Part shown: one piece after another, positions 30,793 through 40,727 of the stretch
Layout: the number at the start of each line of letters is the position of its first letter
Numbering within the stretch: position 1 is the first letter of the stretch
Assembly (NCBI RefSeq): GCF_964204645.1
Contig: NC_134028.1
Location: forward strand, 11,699,001 to 11,763,000
From: Tubulanus polymorphus
Lineage: Eukaryota; Nemertea; Palaeonemertea; Tubulaniformes; Tubulanidae
Reading direction: 5' to 3'
Length of the DNA stretch: 64,000 bases
Notes under the pieces: model-generated
Seen by the model: only the letters and a program-made list of their open reading frames with translations
Database searches by the model: none
What the model was told of the DNA's origin: nothing
Translations under genes and position numbers: made by a program

Positions 30793-31979
30793 AGAATCTG
30801 ACGGTTAGCGGTAAAAATGCCCTTGGTAAAAATCCCCTAGGTAAAATTCCCTGGTTAAAAATCCCCAATTCTTCAAACAAGGTAAAAATCCCCCTACTTT
30901 GGTTCATCGCACATTTCAAATAGCCTGAATTACACTAGCTTGAATCTAAAATATTTGAACTAAAAGTTCATTATTTCTAATAATTCATGGCATCGCACAG
31001 CTGAAATATACCACAAGTTAACTAGCGTTCACAGTTCAAAATATCCCAGTTCGAATTTCAAGATATTACAAATAAAAAGTTCATTATTCTTAAAGTAATT
31101 CTAACAATTTATTTTATGCTTAGATTTAATTTAATTGCAAATGAATAAAATTGGAGAAAATCTTGCAAATTCTTGAAAACAAGTGGATTTTTACCTACTT
31201 TGAATATTTGCGGATTTTTACCCATGAAGAAAGACACTCTAAATATTTGGATGGATATATGAAAGCTGTGGGTACTGGAGTTTGTAATGGGTAATGTAGT
31301 GTGATCTGTGTGCATTTGTGGCCAGCACACAGATCACATTGTTCAATGGGGTTTGGTCCAGGACTCGCGAGATTTTCAACACCACGGAAGTAACGTGTAA
31401 TAAATGATGACTTGAATTGCATGACTACCTACCACCCCTCATTACTGTTGGAAAACTAAACGTTCGGCACTGACTAAAAATTAAGTAATAACATTTTAGA
31501 AATGGCCAGAATTTTAACCAGGTTCTATCTCATTTTTATTTTACAATTGCGATTGGTATAATTTTTTTTTAAACGGCCGTTAAAGCTTCATGTTTCGTCT
31601 GCAATTCACTGCAAATAGTTACACAATTACGCACATTTCAGTGTTTTTGGCAGCTGTACACTCAATCGGCACCGTTCGGGACTAGCTTCACTGCGGAATT
31701 ATCATTAATTAACATCGCCATATCACATCATCAACTTATATTGTGCCTTAAAACCCTAACAGCCGAAATAATTGAAATGCACACACGATTTCTATCATTG
31801 AAAATTGAGAGAGTGGCCATGTTTGTGTTTGCTGCTTCGCGTAAATCCCGCACGGTGGCGGAACCGCGCGGAGTGGGGCCGATACGTCTAGGGGATTTTT
31901 ACCTAGGGGATATTTACCTATTTTATTTTATATATACCTATTATTTTAGGAGATTTTTACCTACAACCGAATCTGACTC
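30793..31979. mobile_element. Possible non-autonomous element with GGTAAAAATCCCC terminal repeats
   Basis: The left side has AGAATCTGACGGTTAG, then several GGTAAAAATCCCC-type units (30811-30890). The right side has the inverse: GGGGATTTTTACC units and AACCGAATCTGACT (31895-31979). An R650 copy lies inside (31215-31890). The precise ends are unsure. Confidence 0.4.
31215..31890 (-). repeat. R650 repeat, copy 2
   Basis: Inverse copy of 10697-11343, near-identical over its length (for example GTGGCCAGCACACAGATCAC and the GC-rich end CCGCGCGGAGTGGGGCCGAT). Confidence 0.8.
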
Positions 31980-32351
31980 GTGTATCTCTAGCATTAGATA
32001 CACATGTGGAATTGCTGTCTTCTTCATAACTTTGTTAAATCTATACGAAGATGTTTGAAAAAGTCCAGTTGCATTGAAAACCCCATTCCAGATCAAAGAC
32101 GTTGAGGGTTCCGCTAAATAAGAACTGTTAATAATACATTGAAAACCCTTGAAAATCCGTTCACCTAGATTTAGTAACAAAATTAAACTCTCTTGTGCGT
32201 GTTCTTTTGTAATTAAGTATTCATGAACTTTTAAATTGAAACATTTCCTAATAAAGAATTTCCACTTTCTAGGTGCCATTTTCTGACGGTCCCTCGAATT
32301 TTGAAAATTGCCGTGAAAATAGCTTGACCCGCAAATTAGAATTTGTCACCT

Positions 32352-32563
32352 TGTCGAAAGGAACGACTCCAAATTGTGCGGCGATAGCAACGCCCGACCA
32401 AAAACCACTAGAACAGACAACAAGTGTGTAGAGTACGATAGATTTGACTTTAATACCAAAAATAGTATACGTGACAAGATATTTATAGTTAGCACTGAAA
32501 ATGCGATTCGGTTGATCAGTTGTGGTCACGGATCACCGTTGGTGACTGTGACAATTCGCGACA
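32352..32563 (-). repeat. 3' LTR of the BEL/Pao element
   Basis: 212 bp, matching 55141-55356. On the minus strand it starts TGTCGCGAATTGTC and ends CCTTTCGACA. Confidence 0.88.
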
Positions 32564-32639
32564 CTCCCGGCCATCTAATGAGAAGAAACATAATAATACA
32601 AACTACAAAACAAGAACACTTATGTTACACATCAACAAT

Positions 32640-34600
32640 ACTATGATATCATTTTTAATCATCTTCATCATCTTCTAACACAATCATTTTTTTAAATCTT
32701 TTTACCGGCTGCGATAGCAGCTAGACGGCTAGAATAAGGTCTACGACCCGAATCTGTTGATTTAGTATTTACATTCTGATCAAAAATATCGCATTCTACC
32801 TCCAATGGGTAAAGCTTGGAAACAGGTCAGTTCGTTATACCTTTAGATGTCTTGATAATGCAAGATCTAACTCTACCGTCTATCGTATTTTTATGTAAAT
32901 CCAAAATGATCCCCAAGTGCTATTTAAGACGGGGCAACTTATCATCGTGAATAATAACAACAGAGCCCCTTTTGATATATTCATCGTGACCGATATATCT
33001 ATGGGTCTCACGTAACCCAGTGAGGTACTCCGATTTCCAACGTTGCCAAAACTGATCTAACAAAGTACACATGTACCCATATCCAGGAAGAAAGACACTC
33101 TAAATATTTGGATGGATATATGAAAGCTGTGGGTACTGGAGTTTGTAATGGGTAGTGTAGTGTGATCTGTGTGAATTTGTGGCCAGCACACAGATCACAT
33201 TGTTCATTGGGGTTTGGTCCAGGACTCGCGAGATTTTCAACAACACGGAAGTAACGTGTAATAAATGATGACTTGAATTGCATGACTACCTACCACCCCT
33301 CATTATTGTTGGAAAACTAAACGTTCGGCACTGACTAAAAAGTAGTAATGACATTTTAGAAATGGCCAGAATTTTAACTTAGGTTCTATCTCATTTTTAT
33401 TTTACAATTGCGATTGGTATAATTTTTTTTTAAACGGCCGTTAAGGCTTCATGTTTCGTCTGCAATTCACTGCAAATAGTTACGCAACTACGCACACTTC
33501 AGTGTTTTGGCAGCTGTACACTCAATCGGCACCGTTCGTGACTAGCTTCGCTGCGGAATTATCATTAATTAACATCGCCATTTCACATCATCAACTTATA
33601 TTGTGCCTTAAAACCCTAACAGCCGAAATAATTGAAATGCACACACGATTTCTATCATTGAAAATTGAGAGAGTGGCCATGTTTGTGTTTGCTGCTTCGC
33701 GTAAATCCCGCACGGTGGCGCACCCGCGCGGAGTGGGGCCGATACTTCTAGAGCTCAGTGTGGACTGTGTTAGCATAAAATCTGGGTCATTAGGAACCAC
33801 ATCACTGCAAGAAGGCAAAGCAGTGATGCGCCTCCCGCAGACCAAATGTGAAGTCATAACAATATCATCCTTGATATCAGAAGATACATATATCAAACGG
33901 CGATCATGAAGGTTCGCCTCGACCTCAGTGAGTACTATATACAATTCATCTAACGATACTGACGATCTACCTAGTAACTTCTTCAAAGAAGACTTTGTGA
34001 GTCCGACCATTCGCTCCCAGATGCCACCCTGCCAAGGAGCCCACTTTGTGATGAACTGCCAATCAATACGCCGCTTCGATATGTACTGACGAACACGCAA
34101 ATCATCAAATATTCGCCTCAATTCTGAGTTTGCGCCGATAAAGGTAGAAGCATTGTCGGAGAGTAGCTTCCTTGGCAGGGATCTTCTGGGTCAAAATTGG
34201 GTATTTCGAATTGTCACTAAGAGGAGCGTTCTGTAGTCTACCTCTACATCTGATAACACCATCTGAATCCAAGAATAATTGCAATTTGATTTACAATGGA
34301 AGGGGTGTTTTTTGATGAAGGGTTGTTTTTTGATACACCGCGTAAACGATCAATTACATCCTTAAACATCAAATTTTGACATTCTTTGATTAATAAAGTC
34401 TGAACTGTGTTGAGCTCGTGTACATTTAATGAACTTAAATTTCGTAATTCACGTTTTGTTTTCAAATTCGCAATATAACGCATGGCATATGCAGTTGTTC
34501 TAACTAATTTCACGAAAGACATGAAATTATTTATATCAATGATCATCCCAACAGGATTAACTAAATTCTTCGCAGTATCATCATCATTCGACAATTCATC
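32640..34600 (-). pseudogene. BEL/Pao integrase region, interrupted by R650
   Basis: In minus-strand order: a pre-integrase linker (34244-34594; LVRTTAYAMRYIANLK typical of BEL/Pao); part of the core with KWAPWQGGIWERMVGLTKSS (about 33990-34050); ELYIVLTEVEANLHDRRL; then the R650 insertion (33085-33746); then the C-terminal domain (LLDQFWQRWKSEYLTGLRE near 33060 and HDDKLPR, SKLYPLEVE near 32800-32960). The catalytic region between 34120 and 34240 is damaged by stops and shifts. It is a dead gene. Confidence 0.85.
33085..33746 (-). repeat. R650 repeat, copy 3, inside BEL integrase
   Basis: Near-identical to copy 2 in the same orientation. BEL integrase reads into it on one side (ends about 33755) and resumes on the other (about 33080). 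Flanks CTAGA and, read inversely, CTGGA may be a 5-bp target duplication with one mismatch. Confidence 0.8.
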
Positions 34601-34714
34601 TTTGTGAACGTACGATTCATCTGCAACCTGTAATACTGATGTATCTTCAGCAATTATATTAGGACGTTTATCTCGAAAAATAAGCCAATCAGGTCCCTTC
34701 GACCAAAATTGCTT

Positions 34715-35290
34715 TCAATCTCTATAGATATCAGAAGTTACGCCACGGGTTATCAAATCTGCTGGATTCGATTTAGATGGACAGAAATTCCATTCGTTCA
34801 CATTCACCAGAGAATTTATTTCTCTGAGCCGATTTTCGACAAACTGAGGTAATTTCTTTGTCGAACGTAACCACCCCAATACTATTTGACCGTCACTCCA
34901 AGTGTGAATCTGAAGTGTAGTACTCAAAGCTACGTTAATGGTTTTCGAAATATGTACAGCTAACCGGGCCGCAATAGTCGCAGCCATCAATTCTAGCTTT
35001 GGAATTGTAAGCTCCTTCACGGGTGCAACGCGACATTTTGACATGATAAAAGAAGATTCTGAACCACAAACTAAATATGCGACTGCGCCATACGCCCGTG
35101 AACTAGCATTACAAAACACGTGCAATTCCCGTGGCATTTGTGATGAGAAATCATTTCTAAAATAATTACGTGGAATTACGATAGATAACGCGCCATCAAT
35201 ATCGCTAGAAATAGACTCCCAGGTCATACAGGTAACGATTCGTCCCAGTCGTAATGCCCCTTCAATATATCTTGCATCAATAATTAAGCC
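34715..35290 (-). pseudogene. BEL/Pao RNase H domain
   Basis: Open frame 34715-35227. It has ELHVFCNASSRAYGAVAYLV (the usual catalytic Asp of the CDAS motif reads Asn here), KLELMAATIAARL with the Glu, HTWSDGQIVLGWL with the second Asp, and the tail NPADLITRG. It is separated from the reverse transcriptase by a frame break near 35230-35500. The missing first Asp means the enzyme would be inactive even if read. Confidence 0.85.
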
Positions 35291-36122
35291 CTAACGGCAA
35301 ACGGAGTAACAAAACCAAGGAGATCATACACAGCAGCTGTATTCATTAAAATCGACCGTTTAGTTTTTAGACTCTCGATGATGTCGTAAACTAGGTTTTG
35401 GAGATGCCCAACTTCCGAAATTGAAATTCGCCTAATCTCGATCCCTTGTAAAAATCAACTAACTGATCTTCATTTACCTAGTGGAGACATTATCTACATT
35501 AACATCTCGTAATATATTGATCGGCATAAACTCCACCAAAATTGCGTAAATGATAGATAAGAGTGCTATTCAACATGAATAGCGAACATGTTGCGCCGAA
35601 AAGTACACGTTTAAACCAATAAACATCCATTTCACTTACAGGATCATCAAAATCACTCAACCAGAAAGATCTGGTTACATCACGATCACAAGGATCCAAA
35701 CCAACATGCATAAATGCTTTCTCGATATCAGTAACTAAAGCGTAACGAAACAGCCGAAAACGCATCAAGATTGACGTAATGTCATTTGAAATCGGAGGTC
35801 CCGCCTCTAAACAATCATTGAGCGAGAACGAATCTTTAGATGACTTACAGCTACAGTCAAAAACTATCCGTACGGGAGTAGTTATTGACTCCTTAAAAAT
35901 TGCGTGGTGAGGAATGTAGTACTCTTTCACAAACAATAAGACACTTGGCTATTCAACCTTTTCTATAAAGTCACGTGCTAATTGATATCGAATATTGTAC
36001 CATTGTATTTGTTCAGAAAATTGGAATCTTTGGACAATCGACGAGCCAGAGATCTTGTCCTTGAGAAAGCTACACCATAATTTGTAGGTAAAGAATCATG
36101 ATTTTCCTTCCATGGAAGCTTA
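35285..36122 (-). pseudogene. BEL/Pao reverse transcriptase, 3' portion
   Basis: The open part is 35499-35936: YYIPHHAIFKE, VRIVFDCSCKSSKDSFSLND, ALVTDIEKAFMHVGL (catalytic Asp) and a degenerate YADQ at the YxDD position. It is cut on the 5' side at 36122 by element C; the upstream protease part resumes at 47411. Confidence 0.85.
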
Positions 36123-36128
36123 GCTAAG

Positions 36129-36317
36129 AGTAATAGGGATAATAGGCTTTCAGATCAAAGGTCGAAGGGTCGAGCTCGTAAAAAAATGAAAATAACAATA
36201 ATTTACAGTTGAATTAGTCGCGCACACTCCTAATTCAACTGTAAATTATTGTTATTTTCATTTTTTACTCACTCGCCCCTTCAACCTTTAACCTGAAAGC
36301 CTATTATCCCTATTACT
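36129..36317. repeat. Left terminal repeat of element C (near-perfect hairpin)
   Basis: 189 bp. Two arms of about 88 bp meet at a short loop (TCGCGCACACTCC). The outer arm has CAGATCAAAGGTCGAAGGG and the inner arm, inverted, CAGGTTAAAGGTTGAAGGG. The middle (AACAATAATTTACAGTTG) differs completely from the A and B terminal repeats. Confidence 0.95.
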
Positions 36318-36571
36318 CTTAAGATATTCACATATACATGAATAAAATGTAAATGAATAACATTTAAATTGACAGATTATTCAATATAAAAGTGTAAGCT
36401 CTTATAGAATAGATATATAGATAGATATATTTACAACATTATTTCAATATTCATATTTGTATGAGTTAGATTTTTAAACATTAAAAGTGTTAGTAAAGTG
36501 TGATTGAAATAATACATAATATAAATCATTGAACTTCTAAAATCAATTTCGTAAAAAAATATGTATAATAA

Positions 36572-37231
36572 ATGGAACCAGAACAACCACAAACTATAAA
36601 TATTAAAAATAACACTGGCGTCATAAATATATACTACAAGAAGTGTTCTAAATGTGAATTAGATAAATTAGCTTTAACAGAATTTAGTAAGCGTAAGATT
36701 AGCAAAGATTCAAGTTTTCAATATTGCTGTAAAACTTGTTTTAAACTATATACCAAACAATACCGAGAAGATAATATAGAACATTATAATTATTATATGG
36801 CAGAATATATGAGAGAAAGATATCAAACAGATCTTTGTTTTAGATTGAAACAATCCTCAAGATCTAGATTAACACAATTATTCAACAAAGAAACACTATC
36901 TAATTTATTGGGTTGTTCAGATGAATTCTTAAAATCATGGATTATATTTCAATTCGATGATAAAATGAATATAGATAATTATGGTGATTATTACCATATT
37001 GATCACGTGTTGCCGATTTCTAAATTTGACATGAATGATGAATACAATAAAAAACTTATTTGGAATTGGAAGAATCTAAGACCTTTAGAAAAGAAGGAAA
37101 ACATAATTAAATCTAATAAACTAGATTTACAGTTATATTTAGATCAACTGGATAAAGCAAAGACATTTGTTGAATTATGGAATAGTATTTCACAGAATCA
37201 ACCGCATTCTGAGGTTTTAATCAGTGGTTAG
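36572..37231 (+). CDS. HNH-type endonuclease with N-terminal zinc ribbon
   Basis: 219 codons, intact. The zinc ribbon is CSKCELDKLALTEF...CCKTC (residues about 23-50), followed by a helical region (YMAEYMRERYQTD) and the HNH core HIDHVLPISKF...IWNWKNLRPLEKKEN (residues about 142-180), with the catalytic His pair and the trailing Asn residues present. The C-terminal helix follows. In element B the gene sits between the leader genes and the membrane-protein pair; here it lies next to the terminal repeat, upstream of the leader promoter, so the gene has moved. Start context is ATAATAAATGG. Confidence 0.85.
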   Translation: MEPEQPQTINIKNNTGVINIYYKKCSKCELDKLALTEFSKRKISKDSSFQYCCKTCFKLYTKQYREDNIEHYNYYMAEYMRERYQTDLCFRLKQSSRSRLTQLFNKETLSNLLGCSDEFLKSWIIFQFDDKMNIDNYGDYYHIDHVLPISKFDMNDEYNKKLIWNWKNLRPLEKKENIIKSNKLDLQLYLDQLDKAKTFVELWNSISQNQPHSEVLISG

Positions 37232-37487
37232 AAAGCTGGCAATTCTATTTTTGAGCTTTGTATGTATATAATACATAGCTTTTGCTTCCTACTAAAACAT
37301 ATGTTGCCAAATATATCTTGTTTTCAATTCTAAAGAATTAATTAACTTCATCACAAAGAAAATCTGTGCAGAAATAATTAGTTTGGTCGAACGTCCGCCA
37401 CGTCGGCAGTTAGAAATCAACTTTCACATACATAGTACGTATTGGATATTCTCTCTCAAAACACAGTTTACAGTTCTAAATCTAAGT
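37232..37487 (+). promoter_or_regulatory. Probable leader promoter and first exon of element C
   Basis: It ends with a segment homologous to element B's first exon (GATATTCTCTCTCAAAAC... TTCTAAATCTAAGT, 37444-37487). No heat-shock element like those of element B is visible. Confidence 0.5.
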
Positions 37488-37565
37488 GTAAGTACATATA
37501 TTATGAAGTAGGGAAACCTTTAAACATATTTAAGTACAGTAATTCATTTTCACGACATCTTTTAG
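37488..37565 (+). other. Candidate 5'-UTR intron (78 bp)
   Basis: Donor CTAAGT|GTAAGTAC, acceptor CATCTTTTAG|ATTAAAATGG; both are conserved with 28930-29135 of element B. Confidence 0.6.
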
Positions 37566-37571
37566 ATTAAA

Positions 37572-37691
37572 ATGGAATACAGAGATCAACCAGAAATTCC
37601 AAGTCAACAATCGGGTGAGGAACTAATGCTGCTGGATAGTGAAACTCGGGAATCAATAGAAATGGAGGATAAAACTCTCGTAACACACTGA
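37572..37691 (+). CDS. Short leader ORF (39 codons)
   Basis: The ATG lies 6 bases after the candidate splice acceptor. It encodes a polar, acidic peptide (EYRDQPEIPSQQSGEELMLL...). It holds the position of the 136-codon acidic leader gene of element B and may be its truncated remnant. I see no motif. Confidence 0.4.
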   Translation: MEYRDQPEIPSQQSGEELMLLDSETRESIEMEDKTLVTH

Positions 37692-37771
37692 AGGTCTTTG
37701 TAATATAGATATCAAAAATGTAATCTCGATTGTATATATGTTTTAATATTGTATTGTTTACTGTTAACTAA

Positions 37772-38262
37772 GTATTGCGCAATAACCGGTCCGATTGAAC
37801 CGCTTTTCTATTGTTCTCCATTGTTCTATTATTGATCGTTGTTAATGGCGGCGGTTGTTCTGTATTGATTGTTTACTGTTAACTAAGTATTGCGCAATAA
37901 CCGGTCCGATTGGACCGCTTTTCTATTGTTCTCCATTGTTCTATTATCGATCGTTGTTGACGGAAACAGCTGCTCAATATTGATTGGTTACAGTTCTATG
38001 TTTGAATGTTGTAGTTTACAGAATAAAAATATAACTGTGTATTGCGCAATAACCGGTCCGATTGGACCGCTTTTCTATTGTTCTCCATTGTTCTATTATC
38101 GATCGTTGTTGACGGAAACAGCTGCTCAATATTGATTGGTTACAGTTCTATGTTTGAATGTTGTAGTTTACAGAATAAAAATATAACTGTGTATTGCGCA
38201 ATAACCGGTCCGATTGGACCGCTTTTCTATTGTTCTCCATTTTTCTATTATCGATCGCTAAA
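37772..38262 (+). repeat. Tandem repeat (115/152/152-bp spacing) with palindromic CGGTCCGATTGGACCG
   Basis: Units start GTATTGCGCAATAACCGG at 37772, 37887, 38039 and 38191. The last three contain the inverted repeat CGGTCC-GATT-GGACCG, and the first has one mismatch. Each unit also has TATTGTTCTCCATTGTTCTA. It lies between the leader and the membrane-protein genes, the same place as the hairpin repeats of element B, so it is likely regulatory. Confidence 0.75.
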
Positions 38263-38668
38263 ATTTACATAATAAATATATGTGTTTATGAAATAATATT
38301 TCCACCAGTCGTTTCTTTGAATTTATTTTCAGTTTTAGGATTTATTATCGAGAATCCGAAATGACTTATCTGGACAGTTATAATTACTGCTCCTAATAGA
38401 TAGACAATAGTAGTGAGATATTAAATCCTAATTTAAATAAAATATAATAAAAAAACAATAACTTCAACTGCTAGTGAATTCTATTATATTTTTAATATTT
38501 TCTTTTCAAAAAGAGAATACTTTATATTTTGAATAGATTCAAATAGAAATTCTTTAAATTCAAACAGCTAGTATCAGTAGTCAATACTAGAATTCTTTAA
38601 CTTTAACTATCTACTATCATTTGAAGAATACTTATAATATTTTTTTCGCCTTTTTTTCTCCTATATAA
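38263..38668. other. AT-rich leader of the membrane-protein/integrase/ATPase gene group
   Basis: Contains the segment shared with A2 (38357-38425) and AT-rich pieces related to 26841-27086 in element B. T-runs lie just before the TATAAATGG start at 38669. Probably the promoter of the four-gene group downstream. Confidence 0.5.
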
Positions 38669-39268
38669 ATGGCAAAGAAATCTAATAAGAATAGTATTGA
38701 TATTGAAAAGACATTAGATGATTTGGGTATAAGTGATAATAAAGATACAGTTGTAACTAATTTTGCTCAAGTTAATAACAATATAGATTATGAATACTAC
38801 TTATATTGTAAGCATCATCTAGAACTATTGATTGCCGGTGGAAAAACTAAAGAGTTTTTAAATAGAATTACTTTTCAAGAATTAGATGCTATGAAACCAG
38901 ATAAAGTAATAAAATATTTTAAGATTTATGAAGAGGCAAGATTAGCCCGAATAAATGATTCTATTTCAGATGGTATTGTCAAATGTTATTCTAAGTTATG
39001 TAACCAGTTAATACCAATTGATGATGAAAATAAATTATATAGTGATTTGAAAAATGACTACTTAGTTATGACTGAATTACAAAAATGGGTTGGATATGCT
39101 TCATTTCAATTAGGATCGGTTATGACATTAATTTCTACTGGCGTCATAACATTTTCGAACATCAAACCTATGGAATATAAATCAGGTAACAACGAAACAG
39201 ATGTACTACAACCAAACGTCGAAACAGAAAATGAATCAGAAAAAAATTTAACTAAAATAAATGAGTGA
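38669..39268 (+). CDS. Conserved Polinton membrane protein (YEYYLYCKHxLE family)
   Basis: 199 codons, intact. It has a lysine-rich N-terminus, then YEYYLYCKHHLELLIAGGK (about 46-64), MKPDKVIKYFKIYEEARLAR, PIDDENKLYSDLKNDYLVM, a hydrophobic segment FQLGSVMTLISTGVITFS (about 150-168) and a polar acidic tail. Family members accompany Polinton integrase genes; no function is known to me. The last codons overlap the start of the next gene (ATGA). First gene of a tightly packed group with the membrane protein, integrase and ATPase. Confidence 0.75.
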   Translation: MAKKSNKNSIDIEKTLDDLGISDNKDTVVTNFAQVNNNIDYEYYLYCKHHLELLIAGGKTKEFLNRITFQELDAMKPDKVIKYFKIYEEARLARINDSISDGIVKCYSKLCNQLIPIDDENKLYSDLKNDYLVMTELQKWVGYASFQLGSVMTLISTGVITFSNIKPMEYKSGNNETDVLQPNVETENESEKNLTKINE

Positions 39269-39629
39269 TGGCGTCAAGAAAAAGGTTAGATCTGAAAAAC
39301 AAATTAAATGGGCAAGAGAATTGGGTAAAAGATCTTCAGAATTAAAAAAAGCTAAGAAAAAGAAATTAACTGATATAAATGAATCACAGACTTTATCTGA
39401 TAATGATTCGGATGATAATCCATCTGATTCTTCTAATGCTGGAAGTAATTATAAATTATATATTACAATTGGATTAGTAACAGTTATTATATTATGCGGC
39501 GTAATATATAAATCAAAATTCAAATCTGATGATAAAGATGATTCCAATGACAATAAACATATTATACCAGAAAATAAGTCAAATTATAAAGCCATTGAAA
39601 CTAAATCTAAATTATTATTAATGGATTAA
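39261..39629 (+). CDS. Single-pass membrane protein (RSEKQIKW family)
   Basis: 122 codons, intact. Basic N-terminus (KKKVRSEKQIKWARELGKRS), acidic Ser/Asp linker, one transmembrane helix (YITIGLVTVIILCGVIY, residues about 73-89) and a charged tail. It overlaps the upstream gene by 8 bases and ends 6 bases before the integrase. It lacks the nine extra residues found in the element B copy. The function is unknown. Confidence 0.75.
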   Translation: MSDGVKKKVRSEKQIKWARELGKRSSELKKAKKKKLTDINESQTLSDNDSDDNPSDSSNAGSNYKLYITIGLVTVIILCGVIYKSKFKSDDKDDSNDNKHIIPENKSNYKAIETKSKLLLMD

Positions 39630-39635
39630 AATAAG

Positions 39636-40727
39636 ATGAAAAAAGAAAAATATTTAAGAGAGTTATATTATAACCCAGAAAGTGAAGTATCATATTCTAA
39701 CGTTACAGAATTATGGAATAAAATTAAATCTGATAATGAAAATGGTAATATAAAATATAGTGAATTAAAATCATGGTTACAAAATCAACCAACATATCAA
39801 ATACACAAGAAAATGGATAAAACTTATTTAACAAGGAAAGTTATGGTTTCATATATCGATCAACAATGGCAAGCAGATTTAATTGACATGAAGAACTTAG
39901 AAGAATACAACAAAGGATATTTCTGGATATTAAATGTTATAGACATATTCAGTAGATACGCATGGTCAATTCCAATCAAAAATAAAACTGGTATAGAAGT
40001 AACAAATGCTTTTAAATCAATATTTAAAGAAGCTATTCCAGATAAGATACAATTTGATGAAGGTAAGGAATTTTATAACAAACATTTTAAAAAACTATTA
40101 TCTGATAACGATGTAGAATATTTTTCAACACACTCAGATAAAAAAGCATCTATTATAGAAAGATTTAATAAAACATTGAAAACTAGAATGTGGAAATACT
40201 TTACTGCTAATGAAACATATAAATATATCGATGTAATAGATGATTTAGTGAAAGGTTATAATAATTCTAAACATAGTTCTATAAATATGAAACCTATACA
40301 AGCTAGAAAAGAAGATAATTCAGAAATAGTTTGGAATAATTTATATGGAGCGTTTGTAACACATGATTTCGGTGAACCTAAATTTAAAATTGGACAACAC
40401 GTAAGAATATCTAAATATAGAAAAACCTTTTATAAAGGTTATACCCCAAATTTTACTGAAGAAATATTCAAGATTAAAAAGATAATATTAACAAAACCAT
40501 TTGTTTATAAATTAGAAGATCTAAAAGATGAAGAAATATTAGGTTATTTCTATGAACAAGAATTATCACTTGTACCAAATCCAGATGAAATAGAATACAA
40601 AATAGAAAAAGTAATGAAAACAAAAACTCTTAAAGGAAAAAAGTATTCTTTGGTGAAATATAAAGGATACGATGATAAATTTAATGAATGGATTTTATCT
40701 AGTAAAATTAAAAGAATAAATGAATAA
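39636..40727 (+). CDS. Retroviral-type integrase with C-terminal chromodomain
   Basis: 363 codons, intact. The N-terminal region has YLRELYYNPESEVSYSNV. The DDE core has Asp in QWQADLIDM (about 85), Asp in IQFDEGKEF (about 145) and Glu in SIIERFNKTLK (about 181). An SH3-like DNA-binding domain follows (FKIGQHVRISKYRKTF, about 252-267). The C-terminal chromodomain-like module has YSLVKYKGYDDKFNEWILS (about 337-355). By family it catalyses strand transfer of the termini with 6-bp staggering, which fits GCTAAG. It overlaps the ATPase start by 8 bases. As the least damaged copy in the window, it could in principle mobilise any element with compatible ends. Confidence 0.93.
   Translation: MKKEKYLRELYYNPESEVSYSNVTELWNKIKSDNENGNIKYSELKSWLQNQPTYQIHKKMDKTYLTRKVMVSYIDQQWQADLIDMKNLEEYNKGYFWILNVIDIFSRYAWSIPIKNKTGIEVTNAFKSIFKEAIPDKIQFDEGKEFYNKHFKKLLSDNDVEYFSTHSDKKASIIERFNKTLKTRMWKYFTANETYKYIDVIDDLVKGYNNSKHSSINMKPIQARKEDNSEIVWNNLYGAFVTHDFGEPKFKIGQHVRISKYRKTFYKGYTPNFTEEIFKIKKIILTKPFVYKLEDLKDEEILGYFYEQELSLVPNPDEIEYKIEKVMKTKTLKGKKYSLVKYKGYDDKFNEWILSSKIKRINE

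Noticed and set aside
31195-33909. Open frames in R650 copies such as 31741-32058, 33451-33909, 31195-31422 and 33008-33283
   Set aside because: The same frames recur with the repeat and run across repeat boundaries into BEL sequence; no conserved protein pattern.
37890-38272. Two near-identical 76-81 codon frames
   Set aside because: They are translations of the 152-bp tandem repeat unit; the repetition is at DNA level and the palindromes suggest a regulatory array.
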